DNA from: an uncultured Collinsella sp.
GTDB taxonomy: Bacteria; Actinomycetota; Coriobacteriia; Coriobacteriales; Coriobacteriaceae
Length of the DNA: 15,540 nt
NCBI GenBank assembly: GCA_958403395.1
Contig: CATXXF010000043.1
Span: 1-15,540, forward strand
Reading direction: 5' to 3'
Shown here: in pieces, positions 8,217-15,150 of the stretch
Layout: each line of letters opens with the position of its first letter
How positions within the stretch are numbered: position 1 is the stretch's first letter
The notes under the pieces: generated by a model
The model's database searches: none
Seen by the model: only the letters and a program-made list of their open reading frames with translations
Told to the model about the DNA's origin: nothing
Translations under genes and position numbers: made by a program

Positions 8217-8254
8217 CTCATATGCACGTGAGCGCATTGTCAAGTGTTTGTAAG
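8217..8254 (-). promoter_or_regulatory. candidate pstB promoter and Pho box
   Basis: On the minus strand CTTACA (8254-8249), five bases, then TTGACA (8243-8238) form two direct hexamers in the 11-bp period known for B. subtilis PhoP boxes (TTAACA-like). The second hexamer is also a perfect -35, with TATGAG (8222-8217) 15 bases downstream as a sub-optimal -10. This would start transcription about 50 bases before pstB and suits PhoB-activated expression. The match is by eye. Confidence 0.35.
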
Positions 8255-8264
8255 GGCACGCTGG

Positions 8265-9503
8265 CTATGCGGCGGGCAGCTCGATGGTGAATATCGTGTG
8301 TTCGGGCGTCGATTCACATGCAACGGTACCGCCGTGTGCCGCGATGATCTCCTTGGCAATAGCAAGGCCCAGACCGGCACCACCGCGATTGGTCGCACGC
8401 GCCGCATCTAGGCGATAGAACTTCTCAAAGATCACCTTGAGCTTAGCAGCAGGGATAGGATCGCCCTGATTGATAAAGCGCACGCGCACGCCACCGTCGT
8501 CCCGGCGCCTAGCCTCAATCGTGATAGTGGAGCCCTCGTAGCTATAGGCGACGGCGTTTTTCATGATGTTGTTAAACACGCGGGCCATCTTGTCGCCATC
8601 CACGAGCACCGTCAGGTCCTCGCGAATATCAACTTGGGCTTCCTTATGCTGCTCGTTGAGGATGGGATAGAACTCGTCAGCCACCTGAGCCAGCAGCAAC
8701 CCCAGATCAACATAGCCGCGCGTGAGCACGATATCGTGGAAGTCAAAGCGTGTGATATCGAAGAACTCTTCGATGAGTGCATCGAGCCGGTGCGCCTTGT
8801 CGAGAGCCACGCCCGTAAAGTGCGCACGTTGCTCAACCGGCAGCTCAGGAGCCTCTTGCAGCAGCGAAAGATAGCCCACCACACTGGCAAGCGGGGTGCG
8901 TAGGTCATGTGCCAAGTACGTGACCAGATCGTCCTTGCGATGCGACTCGTCACGCAAGGCCTGTTGCACCTTGCGCTCACGGTCACGCACGCGGTTAAGG
9001 GCGCCCTCGACCTCCAAGAAGTCGCCGTCGATGTTGTCCCAGGTGTCGGGGTGATCGATCAGGCGATCTTGAATACGAGCGGCCAGCACACAATCGGCAT
9101 GCTGCTCGCCCTGTTCGTAGCCCTGGTAGTACAGGGCGCGGCCACACAAGAACAGCACGCACGCGGCAAGCGCCAGCACAAAGCCAAGCATGTTGAATAC
9201 AAAGCCGGCATCGAACAGCACCGGCCCTTCGATGCCGCCGAGCGCCATGGTGCCAATCGCCAACGTCATGGCCCACGCGGCGCCGCCAATCACCATGCAG
9301 CGGCACACGATCTCAAATCGATCGATCAGCAAAAAGCCGGCAAGCAGCACCGTCAAGATTCCGGCGATGTTGTCGATGCCAATCAGCAGCAGGCTCAGCA
9401 AAAAGAGCAGCACCGTTGCAAGCGCGCGGTTGTCGACGACCGACCTCACGTATTCAAAGAGCCGATCGGGCACCTCGAACGCTTGCCTATCGTCTTTTGT
9501 CAT
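8265..9503 (-). CDS. VanS-like sensor histidine kinase
   Basis: Membrane histidine kinase of 412 residues. The N-terminal third (about 27-122) is hydrophobic with probably four membrane helices and no large external sensor domain. A long linker leads to the H-box LVTYLAHDLRTPLASVVGYL (phospho-His199). This and FNNIMKNAVAYSY in the N-box closely match VanS-type kinases of glycopeptide resistance. DDGGVRVRFINQGDPIP, FEKFYRLD and GGAGLGLAIAKE complete the ATPase domain. The usual DxGxG in the G1 box reads INQGDPI, as in VanS-type proteins. The ATG at 9503 with GAGGA seven bases upstream is chosen; longer versions run into the regulator gene. The gene follows its regulator after 26 bases. No vanHAX-type ligase genes are present, so it is a VanS relative, not evidence of resistance. 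Confidence 0.88.
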   Translation of the reverse strand: MTKDDRQAFEVPDRLFEYVRSVVDNRALATVLLFLLSLLLIGIDNIAGILTVLLAGFLLIDRFEIVCRCMVIGGAAWAMTLAIGTMALGGIEGPVLFDAGFVFNMLGFVLALAACVLFLCGRALYYQGYEQGEQHADCVLAARIQDRLIDHPDTWDNIDGDFLEVEGALNRVRDRERKVQQALRDESHRKDDLVTYLAHDLRTPLASVVGYLSLLQEAPELPVEQRAHFTGVALDKAHRLDALIEEFFDITRFDFHDIVLTRGYVDLGLLLAQVADEFYPILNEQHKEAQVDIREDLTVLVDGDKMARVFNNIMKNAVAYSYEGSTITIEARRRDDGGVRVRFINQGDPIPAAKLKVIFEKFYRLDAARATNRGGAGLGLAIAKEIIAAHGGTVACESTPEHTIFTIELPAA

Positions 9504-9510
9504 ATCAAGA

Positions 9511-9515
9511 TCCTC
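9511..9515 (-). promoter_or_regulatory. ribosome binding site deciding the VanS-like kinase start
   Basis: GAGGA on the minus strand, seven bases before ATG at 9503, in the 26-base gap after the regulator gene. Confidence 0.6.
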
Positions 9516-9529
9516 ACAAGCGAAAAGCG

Positions 9530-10225
9530 TTATTCGATGATGTAGCCGACGCCCCAGACGTTTTTGATAAAGCGTGGCTTTTGTGCGTCGTCGCCGATTT
9601 TTTCGCGCAAGTGGCGAATGTGCACCATCACCGTATTGTTGGAGCCGGGCATAAAATCCTCGCTCCACACCGCGCGGAACAGGTCCTCCACGGCCACCAC
9701 GCTGCCGCGATGCTCGACCAGATACAGCAAGATTGAATACTCGGTGGGCGTGAGGCGAACCGGTGAACCGTCCACTGTCACGGAACGAGCATCGCGGTTG
9801 ATCTCCAAGCCGTCGAGCTGAATGGTCGGCGACTCGGCCGCCTGTGCACGGCTACCGTAGCTGGTGTAGCGGCGAAGCTGAGCGTGTACGCGCGCGATGA
9901 GCTCCAGCGGACGGAACGGCTTAACCACGTAATCGTCCGCGCCAAGCGAAAGGCCCCCGATCTTGTCTTGCTGGGCATCGCGCGCCGTCAGCATGATCAC
10001 GGGATAGGTATGGCTGGAACGGATCGTACGCAGCAGCTCAAACCCATCGATATCGGGCAGCATGACATCAAGCAGCGCCAGATCGAACTCCTGCTCCAAA
10101 ATCGCCTTGGCAGCATCGGCCCCGCTATAGGCAATCTGGACATCAAAGCCCTCTTTTGTAAGGTAGATGCCAACCAAGTCGGCGATGGCCTTCTCGTCAT
10201 CAACTACCAAAATGCGCTCGTTCAT
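9530..10225 (-). CDS. VanR-like response regulator (OmpR family)
   Basis: Response regulator of 231 residues, partner of the kinase immediately downstream. The receiver domain has VVDDEKAIADLV, Asp53 in LLDVMLPD, Thr80 and Lys102. The stretch GADDYVVKPFRPLELIARVHAQLRRY is strongly VanR-like. The winged-helix domain (about 134-231) has LTPTEYSILLYLVE, SNNTVMVHIRHLREKIG and IKNVWGVGYII, again matching VanR proteins. The ATG is supported by AGAGGAG five bases upstream. A CATAAT -10 candidate lies at 10251-10246 but without a good -35. It is divergent from the DD-carboxypeptidase gene, a plausible target because VanR-type regulators control cell-wall peptidases in several systems. That link is inferred from position. 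Confidence 0.92.
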   Translation of the reverse strand: MNERILVVDDEKAIADLVGIYLTKEGFDVQIAYSGADAAKAILEQEFDLALLDVMLPDIDGFELLRTIRSSHTYPVIMLTARDAQQDKIGGLSLGADDYVVKPFRPLELIARVHAQLRRYTSYGSRAQAAESPTIQLDGLEINRDARSVTVDGSPVRLTPTEYSILLYLVEHRGSVVAVEDLFRAVWSEDFMPGSNNTVMVHIRHLREKIGDDAQKPRFIKNVWGVGYIIE

Positions 10226-10284
10226 GCGTGCTCCTCTCGCGCTCCATTATGCCTGAGGCGACGCACGCCACACACAACAAGCGT

Positions 10285-10329
10285 GGGTGATTAAGTCGGC
10301 CTTAAGCACCCTTGTGCCCGTTCGGGTGC
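10285..10329. repeat. competing inverted repeats between regulator and carboxypeptidase genes
   Basis: GGGTG (10285-10289) plus TTAAG (10291-10295) pair with CTTAA (10301-10305) plus CACCC (10307-10311). GCACCC (10306-10311) can alternatively pair with GGGTGC (10324-10329). The central arm is thus shared by two mutually exclusive hairpins. It lies in the divergent intergenic region and may be a regulator site or a leader structure. Confidence 0.4.
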
Positions 10330-10354
10330 GGATGTGGGCCAAGCGCGCACGCGA

Positions 10355-10383
10355 TGATCGCCGACGCCGGCAAACGATATACT
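10355..10383 (+). promoter_or_regulatory. candidate promoter of the DD-carboxypeptidase gene
   Basis: TATACT (10378-10383) is a good -10. The segment 17 bases upstream (TGATCG) is a poor -35, as expected for an activator-dependent promoter. It would place the transcript start near 10390, downstream of the TTG and ATG alternatives and upstream of the GTG chosen as start. Confidence 0.35.
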
Positions 10384-10422
10384 CTAGTTCCAGAAGAGAC
10401 CATCCCGTCGAAAGCGAAATCC

Positions 10423-11763
10423 GTGAAGTCCCTCACCTCTTTTGCAAAGCGCTCAGCCCAGCTTGCCGCCGGCTTTGTCTGCGCTATCGCCCTTGCCGCT
10501 GGCGCGCCCACCGTCGCCGGCGCCCAAGTGCTCACGACCGACAATGTTTGCGGCAAAACCGCCGATGCGCGCGGCATCACGGCCGAAAACCTGCCCGATA
10601 TCGATGCGACCAATGCCCTCGTCATGGGCAAAGACGGCACCGTCTACTATGGGCGCGGCGCCGATGAGCAGGTCAAAATCGCCTCGATCACCAAGGTCAT
10701 GACCGCAATCCTAACCGTCGAGAATTGCAAGATGGACGAGAAGGTCACGGTGAGCAACGCCGCAGCCACTGTGGGTAATTCGACCGCCGGCTTGCTCGAA
10801 GGCGACGAGCTTACCGTGGAGCAGGCACTGCGCGGCCTGATGATTCCCTCGGGCAACGACGCCGCCATCGTGCTCGCCGAATATGTGGGCAAGAAGATCG
10901 ACCCTAAGACCAAAGACGCCGAGGCCACCTTTGTGAAGGCCATGAACGAGCGCGCTAAGAAGCTCGGCTGTACCGGTACGCTTTTTGAAAACCCGCATGG
11001 TCTGGACTTTGATGAGTGGGCTGGCGATATGCACTCAACCGCACATGACGTAGCGCTGATGATGCAGGAGGCCATGAAAAACGACACGATCCGCGAGGTC
11101 GTAGCGAGCAAGGATTCCTGGATCGAGGTCACGGGCGCCGACGGCACCGACCATTCGCATTCCATGGACACGCATAACTATTTGCTGGGCCAAGATGGCA
11201 ACATCGGCGGCAAGACCGGCACCACCGACGATGCAGGCTATTGCTTTACGAGTGCCTACAACCGCGATGGCGACGAGATCTACACCGTCGTTTTGAACTC
11301 CACCACCACCGACCAGCGCTTTACCGATACCGCAACCCTTGCCAATTGGTACTACGGTCATAAGGTGACGGTCGCGATCGCCAACACGCAGGAAAAGACC
11401 GCCAACGACAACCCGCTTATGGCACGCATTAGCCAGACAGATTGGACGGACAAGACGATCGACGCCACGCTCGCCGACCCCACGACGCAAGCGACCGTGT
11501 TTTCCCTTGCCGGCGAGGTGACCGAAAAGGTTAGCTACGACGATCTTTCGGGCACGGTGCATGTGGGCGACAAGGTGGGCAGCGTTACGCTCAAGCAAGA
11601 CGGCACCAAGATCGCCGTCATGGACCTGGTTGCTGACGAGGAAGGCGCAGGGCCGAATCCCATTGAGTGGCTCCTTGTGAAGCTCGACCGCCTGGGCCGC
11701 CGCATCGACAACCGCCCACTCACGGCAGAAAGCGAGACCGTCGCCAAGGCGCCCGAGGTGTAA
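10423..11763 (+). CDS. secreted D-alanyl-D-alanine carboxypeptidase (PBP5/DacA type)
   Basis: Serine DD-peptidase of the S11 family that removes the terminal D-Ala from peptidoglycan stem peptides outside the membrane. It has 446 residues from the chosen GTG. The N-terminus is a signal peptide (MKSLTSFAKRS, hydrophobic stretch to about 31, AGA-Q cleavage near 34). Catalytic motifs are SITK (Ser88, Lys91), SGN (143-145) and KTG (264-266, in GGKTGTTDDAGYC). A beta-rich PBP5-like C-terminal domain follows, then a segment near NPIEWLLVKLDRLGRRI that could form an amphipathic membrane-anchoring helix. The frame is open from 10312, but the GTG gives the only sensible signal peptide and lies after the -10 candidate. 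Its ribosome site (GAAAG) is weak. It is the only well-supported plus-strand gene, divergent from the VanR-like regulator, and ends in a strong terminator. Confidence 0.93.
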   Translation: MKSLTSFAKRSAQLAAGFVCAIALAAGAPTVAGAQVLTTDNVCGKTADARGITAENLPDIDATNALVMGKDGTVYYGRGADEQVKIASITKVMTAILTVENCKMDEKVTVSNAAATVGNSTAGLLEGDELTVEQALRGLMIPSGNDAAIVLAEYVGKKIDPKTKDAEATFVKAMNERAKKLGCTGTLFENPHGLDFDEWAGDMHSTAHDVALMMQEAMKNDTIREVVASKDSWIEVTGADGTDHSHSMDTHNYLLGQDGNIGGKTGTTDDAGYCFTSAYNRDGDEIYTVVLNSTTTDQRFTDTATLANWYYGHKVTVAIANTQEKTANDNPLMARISQTDWTDKTIDATLADPTTQATVFSLAGEVTEKVSYDDLSGTVHVGDKVGSVTLKQDGTKIAVMDLVADEEGAGPNPIEWLLVKLDRLGRRIDNRPLTAESETVAKAPEV

Positions 11764-11791
11764 GATCGAAGAACAATACACTCGCTGAAAG

Positions 11792-11820
11792 GAGGCGTCC
11801 AACGGGGCGCCTCATTTTTT
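11792..11820 (+). terminator. terminator of the DD-carboxypeptidase gene
   Basis: GAGGCGTCC (11792-11800) pairs with GGGCGCCTC (11805-11813) with one G-U, loop AACG, followed by A and TTTTTT (11815-11820). It lies 28 bases after the stop codon. Confidence 0.9.
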
Positions 11821-11841
11821 GAGGGTTCGAATCCCCAGCGC
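11821..11841 (+). repeat. tRNA T-arm relic
   Basis: GGGTTCGAATCCCCAGC (11823-11839) is identical for 17 bases to the T-arm of the tRNA-Ser gene at 11896-11986 but lies on the opposite strand. No anticodon arm or 5' half exists on this side. It immediately follows a T-run. It is the same kind of plus-strand T-arm fragment found repeatedly at 14641-15506. Confidence 0.7.
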
Positions 11842-11853
11842 CCTTTCTCGATA

Positions 11854-11881
11854 ATAAAAAAGGGCCCCCGATGGGACCCTT
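11854..11881 (-). terminator. tRNA-Ser terminator
   Basis: On the minus strand AAGGGTCCC pairs with GGGGCCCTT (one U-G pair) around an ATCG loop and is followed by TTTTTTA. It starts 15 bases after the CCA end of tRNA-Ser. Confidence 0.85.
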
Positions 11882-11895
11882 CTTTAAAGTTAAAC

Positions 11896-11986
11896 TGGCG
11901 GAGAGCTGGGGATTCGAACCCCAGATGCCCTTTTGGGGCATACTCGCTTAGCAGGCGAGCACCTTCGGCCTCTCGGTCAGCTCTCC
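11896..11986 (-). tRNA. tRNA-Ser(GCU)
   Basis: Complete 91-nt class II tRNA with encoded CCA. Acceptor GGAGAGC/GCTCTCC, discriminator G73 as usual for serine, anticodon stem CTCGC/GCGAG with loop CTGCTAA (anticodon GCT), long variable arm ATGCCC-CAAAAG-GGGCAT type, and T-arm TGGGG-TTCGAAT-CCCCA. It reads AGC/AGU codons. A promoter lies directly upstream and a terminator downstream. Confidence 0.97.
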
Positions 11987-12000
11987 GTAACAGCCGTTCT

Positions 12001-12029
12001 ATAGTAACCAAACAGCCAAGGATGGGCAA
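12001..12029 (-). promoter_or_regulatory. tRNA-Ser promoter
   Basis: TTGCCC (12029-12024) and TACTAT (12006-12001) on the minus strand are 17 bases apart, ending 14 bases before the mature 5' end of tRNA-Ser. Confidence 0.6.
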
Positions 12030-12078
12030 GAGGAAATTTTCTAATTGCCTAGCATCCTTTCCTCCTTGGAAGCTTCGC

Positions 12079-14520
12079 CTACCCCAGCGAGCGGTTGAGG
12101 GAGCCGAGCTCGTCGTTGCCCATGGTGCGCCACATTTGGAAGATGCAACCGCGTGCCAGGAAAAAGAAGCCGTTGTCGACCAGTTGAACAGCGGCATCTG
12201 CAAGCTGATTCGTCACGGCGGACACTGGCGGCAACTCAAGTCCAGCCTTGTGGATGGTCTCGACCGCTTCTTCGAACGTCGGAGGCTCGCTGACGCCCAT
12301 CTCGTTCATAAGGCCCTGCATTTCTTCCAGCGCGCTGCTGCCCGACTCCTCGCCGCGCGGCACCAGACGGTAACAAGCCAGCGCCAGGTCGAGCTGATCG
12401 CAATTCCAATAGGCAAACGCCAAGCGGTAGAACAGGTAGCCAATTGCAGAACGATCGCTGGCAATACGTAGGCCGTGGCGCGCCACCTCGATAATCTCGT
12501 CAAAGCGCTCCAGACGCGCAAGCACGTTGATGAGCGCAAAGTGCGATTGCATGGACGAGCGCGCCAGATCGTAAAGATGGCGCACCTCGGGCAGTGCTCG
12601 TTCAAAGTCCTCTTGCTCGGCGTAAAAGCTGCAAATCTCGTGCTGGGCAAAGTACAGCGCATCGGGCGCACGAAGGATCCGCACCGAGCGGTCTTCTTCC
12701 AACACCGGTAGCACCATGCGCACCAGCTGGTTATCGCAAAACTGCGTTTGAACCGGACCTGTCGCCAAAAGCTCGGCGACGGCGCACTTAGCCTCCAACT
12801 CCTCGACAAGACGGGAAAAGCCTTCAAAAGCACCTGTACGGTCGACTTTTGCCTGCTCGCGCAATTCAACAACACGCGCCACGTATGGGTCGTCGTCCTC
12901 TTCCATGACCTCCAACTCGTCAGCCGTATCGGCAAGCAGCAGATCACGCAGCGCCGGCGGCAGGGTGCGGTGGTCATCACGCGGACGAGCATGAACCTCC
13001 GCAGGCTCAATCGTCTCCGGAGCGGTTGACTCATACGCCTCAAGCACACGCTTGCACGGCATATCGCCCATGTCCATGCTCTCAAGATCCTTGGCGACAG
13101 GCACGCAATCGGCCAGATAGGCCGCGCGCCCAAAGAAATATGTTGCGACAACGCGCTCGCCCTGCTCACTGTCGGGAGCAGCAATCTGCACATAGCAGCG
13201 CGTGATGCAGGTGCCCGCGGCAAAACACGCTGCCGCAAGCGTGAGCGCCACACGTGCATCGTGCTCCGCGCCCCAGATCGCGCGCGTGTCCTCGTCCAGC
13301 TCGCGCCAAGCGTCATCTTGAGCGTCGTATTCACGTTGCGGCATGGCATCAACGACAGACTGCCCAAACCGAACGAGCATAATCCCCTCGGCAACGTTTG
13401 CCCGATAGGTATAGTCGAGCCGTGTGACCACGTTAAGTGCCTCGACGATACGCGCGAAGCGGGTACGCACATCCCACTCACCGCCCGGCTGGCAAGCCAC
13501 CGTACCCGGTTTGCCCCACGGGTTATCGCTCGAGGCCGTATCGAGCAGTCGGGGAACATCGTTGGTCGTCTTGGCGATATGCCACGCATCAAAGAGCGCG
13601 CAGCCCTCAAGGCTCGGCGAGGATGCCGCAGGGGCCAATCCGGCCCCGATGCGCTCAAGGATGCCGGAGAGGCGGTTGAGACGGCACTCGATGGCGAGCA
13701 GCATGTCAATCTCGTCCTGATCCAGCAGGCTACGATCAAAATTGAGATAGAAAAGCTTTGAGCGATCAATGCGAGCCAGGCTCATTTCGGACTTGGCGGC
13801 AATGGTGCGCAGACGGGGCAAGTCGACCTCGCTCATAAGGGCGGCGGCATAACGCTCGATACCGCTCGGATTCTCGGCATGGTCGACACGGTAGAGCAGC
13901 GTCTCGATAGCGTCAGGTAGCGGTGCCGTGTTAAAGCCCAAAAACACCTCGACCGGCTCGGGCAACTTTACGAGCTTTATTTTGTCGACAACGTTTTGCA
14001 TGTCCGCATCGAGACCGTCGACGCCCGCCGTGTTCGCAATAGCGCTTTCGGAGTTGGCAAATATCACGTAGCGCAGGAACATCGATGCCATGAACTCGCC
14101 GTAAGGAAGGGAGCGGGCCGAATTCCATGTCTCGTGATCGGACTGCTCGCGCATGGGGCCTTCGGGAGAGCCGACGGTTCGCGCGCACGCGCGCATTGCA
14201 CCGCTGGCTTCCCTTACCATAATCTCACCAATACTGGAATCCGACTCGTCAAGAACCAGTTCCATGTCGGGATCGTTGGACAGCGATACTTCGTTAACGG
14301 GACGGTCCACCTTATAGACCTCACCCGAAACGCTCACGTAGCCCAAAAGCGACACATGGCTTTTGCCGACGAATTCGACGGCATAGCATGATTCATGCGG
14401 GTCCTCGCCAAAGAGTTTCCAGACCACGCCATATGAGCGTCCCGCAGGCTGCTCGGGCATCACCGGAAAGCGCTTCTTGGGATCGAGAAACCTGAGCTTG
14501 TATGTCGGACGCTCTGCCAC
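12079..14520 (-). CDS. 813-residue protein of unknown function with TPR-like C-terminal helices
   Basis: I do not recognise this family. It is a single open frame of 813 residues, with no signal peptide or membrane segment, so probably cytosolic. The N-terminal ~110 residues are predicted by eye to be beta-rich (YAVEFVGKSHVSLLGYVSVSGEVYK region). A long middle part (about 130-530) is mixed, with several Cys around residue 420-450 and patches rich in Ala and Leu. An acidic segment (EVMEEDDD) precedes helices near 620-742 whose spacing (ALYFAQHEICSFYAEQEDFERAL, LFYRLAFAYWNCDQLDLALACYR) looks like two or three degenerate TPR units. The GTG start is supported by GGTGAT five bases before it. It stands alone between tRNA-Ser and the tRNA-Arg array; the 96 bases upstream to 14616 hold only its leader and no clear promoter. 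TPRs suggest a scaffold role, but no function is claimed. Confidence 0.85.
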   Translation of the reverse strand: MAERPTYKLRFLDPKKRFPVMPEQPAGRSYGVVWKLFGEDPHESCYAVEFVGKSHVSLLGYVSVSGEVYKVDRPVNEVSLSNDPDMELVLDESDSSIGEIMVREASGAMRACARTVGSPEGPMREQSDHETWNSARSLPYGEFMASMFLRYVIFANSESAIANTAGVDGLDADMQNVVDKIKLVKLPEPVEVFLGFNTAPLPDAIETLLYRVDHAENPSGIERYAAALMSEVDLPRLRTIAAKSEMSLARIDRSKLFYLNFDRSLLDQDEIDMLLAIECRLNRLSGILERIGAGLAPAASSPSLEGCALFDAWHIAKTTNDVPRLLDTASSDNPWGKPGTVACQPGGEWDVRTRFARIVEALNVVTRLDYTYRANVAEGIMLVRFGQSVVDAMPQREYDAQDDAWRELDEDTRAIWGAEHDARVALTLAAACFAAGTCITRCYVQIAAPDSEQGERVVATYFFGRAAYLADCVPVAKDLESMDMGDMPCKRVLEAYESTAPETIEPAEVHARPRDDHRTLPPALRDLLLADTADELEVMEEDDDPYVARVVELREQAKVDRTGAFEGFSRLVEELEAKCAVAELLATGPVQTQFCDNQLVRMVLPVLEEDRSVRILRAPDALYFAQHEICSFYAEQEDFERALPEVRHLYDLARSSMQSHFALINVLARLERFDEIIEVARHGLRIASDRSAIGYLFYRLAFAYWNCDQLDLALACYRLVPRGEESGSSALEEMQGLMNEMGVSEPPTFEEAVETIHKAGLELPPVSAVTNQLADAAVQLVDNGFFFLARGCIFQMWRTMGNDELGSLNRSLG

Positions 14521-14616
14521 GAAGTATCACCCTGATCGGTCGTTGAGAGAAGGAGTGATCGCGGATGGGCCGCGACGCCTACTCGGAATCTTACACGAGT
14601 CGACAGGAAATAGTCC

Positions 14617-14651
14617 GCTTTACGCCCGCGCCTCGACCGAGGTTCGAATCC
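14617..14651 (+). repeat. T-arm-bearing repeat, copy 1
   Basis: The segment CTTTACGCCCGCGCCTCGAC and on through GGTTCGAATCC (14641-14651) repeats the right end of the GC-rich element at 14807-14841 almost exactly. The GC-rich hairpin part is missing on its left, so this is a truncated copy. Confidence 0.75.
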
Positions 14652-14670
14652 ATGCAGTGCTTACGTAAAA

Positions 14671-14696
14671 GAAAAGCCCCCGTTGCCGGGAGCTTT
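14671..14696 (-). terminator. terminator after tRNA-Arg relic, copy 1
   Basis: AAAGCTCCCG pairs with CGGGGGCTTT on the minus strand (one G-U), loop GCAA, followed by TCTTTTAC. The same hairpin follows each tRNA-Arg gene or relic in this region. Confidence 0.75.
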
Positions 14697-14705
14697 AATC
14701 TCAAA

Positions 14706-14725
14706 TGGTGCGGCGTATAGGATTC
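14706..14725 (-). pseudogene. tRNA-Arg 3'-end relic, copy 1
   Basis: These 20 bases (minus GAATCCTATACGCCGCACCA) are identical to the 3' end of the tRNA-Arg(ACG) genes from the T-loop to CCA. The match stops abruptly in the T-loop, where a GC-rich element begins. A half tRNA like this is what site-specific integration at a tRNA 3' end leaves behind. Confidence 0.85.
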
Positions 14726-14841
14726 CGCGCATCCGCTGCGCGGATCCGCACCGGCTTCGCCCGCCTGCCGGCGCGCTCGCCCGCGGGCTAAAAACGCTCC
14801 GCGTTTTCTTTACGCCCGCGCCTCGACCGAGGTTCGAATCC
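14726..14841. repeat. 116-bp GC-rich multi-hairpin element, copy 1
   Basis: It begins in the T-loop of the tRNA-Arg relic and ends in a plus-strand T-arm GGTTCGAATCC (14831-14841). Internal structures include CCGCGCA/TGCGCGG (7 bp, extended by GGAT/ATCC), the palindrome GCCCGCGGGC, AAAACGC/GCGTTTT and CCTCG/CGAGG. It aligns without gaps to 15151-15266 with about seven substitutions. No convincing protein-coding frame is seen. Confidence 0.8.
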
Positions 14842-14861
14842 ATGCGGTGGCGGCATAAAAG

Positions 14862-14886
14862 AAAAGCCCCCGTCGCCGGAGGCTTT
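14862..14886 (-). terminator. tRNA-Arg copy 1 terminator
   Basis: Minus strand AAAGCCTCCG pairs with CGGGGGCTTT (one U-G pair), loop GCGA, then TCTTTTA. It starts 11 bases after the CCA end. Confidence 0.85.
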
Positions 14887-14896
14887 CAATTTCAAT

Positions 14897-14973
14897 TGGT
14901 GCGGCGTATAGGATTCGAACCTATGACGTTCTGATTCGTAGTCAGACCCTCTATCCAGCTGAGGTAACGCCGC
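14897..14973 (-). tRNA. tRNA-Arg(ACG), copy 1
   Basis: Complete 77-nt tRNA with encoded CCA. Acceptor GCGGCGT/ACGCCGC with A73, D-arm CCTC/GAGG, anticodon stem TCTGA/TCAGA with loop CTACGAA (anticodon ACG, read as ICG after deamination), T-arm ATAGG-TTCGAAT-CCTAT. It decodes CGU/CGC/CGA. Sequence identical to the gene at 15321-15397. Confidence 0.98.
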
Positions 14974-14985
14974 GACTTGTTGATT

Positions 14986-15014
14986 ATTATGCACATGGAC
15001 TGAATAAAGGTCAA
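14986..15014 (-). promoter_or_regulatory. tRNA-Arg copy 1 promoter
   Basis: TTGACC (15014-15009) and CATAAT (14991-14986) on the minus strand, spacer 17, ending 12 bases before the mature tRNA. Each hexamer matches consensus at five of six bases. The same elements recur before copy 2. Confidence 0.85.
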
Positions 15015-15097
15015 GCGTTTTTCAAAAAAAGTTATTGAATTTGATTTTTACTCATTTAGACCACTTGATGCGATCTTCGACGCATCGCGATATAAGA

Positions 15098-15121
15098 AAA
15101 GCTCCCGTTGCCGGGAGCTTT
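15098..15121 (-). terminator. terminator after tRNA-Arg relic, copy 2
   Basis: AAAGCTCCCG and CGGGAGCTTT form a perfect 10-bp stem with a 4-nt loop, followed on the minus strand by TCTTATA. It starts nine bases after the relic's CCA end. Unlike the other copies, no T-arm relic lies beyond it; a GATGCG/CGCATC hairpin does. Confidence 0.75.
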
Positions 15122-15130
15122 AAAATCAAT

Positions 15131-15150
15131 TGGTGCGGCGTATAGGATTC
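15131..15150 (-). pseudogene. tRNA-Arg 3'-end relic, copy 2
   Basis: Identical to the 20-base relic at 14706-14725 and to the 3' ends of both intact tRNA-Arg genes, again ending in the T-loop at the start of a GC-rich element. It lies 425 bases from relic copy 1, nearly the same period as the intact genes (424). Confidence 0.85.

Noticed and set aside
8265..9668. 467-residue version of the VanS-like kinase
   Set aside because: The extra 55 N-terminal residues overlap the end of the regulator gene and are Arg-rich shadow sequence. The ATG at 9503 has its own ribosome site.
10312..11763. 483-residue version of the DD-carboxypeptidase
   Set aside because: It starts at TTG without a ribosome site and puts 37 non-signal residues before a typical signal peptide. 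It also begins upstream of the candidate -10.
8265..11763. Glycopeptide resistance operon
   Set aside because: Only VanR/VanS-like regulators and a serine DD-carboxypeptidase are present. No VanH dehydrogenase, VanA/B/C-type ligase or VanX dipeptidase is encoded here.
12022..12471. Small plus-strand open frame over the end of the 813-residue gene
   Set aside because: It is antisense to the well-coded C-terminal helices of the minus-strand gene, and its start lies in the tRNA-Ser promoter region.
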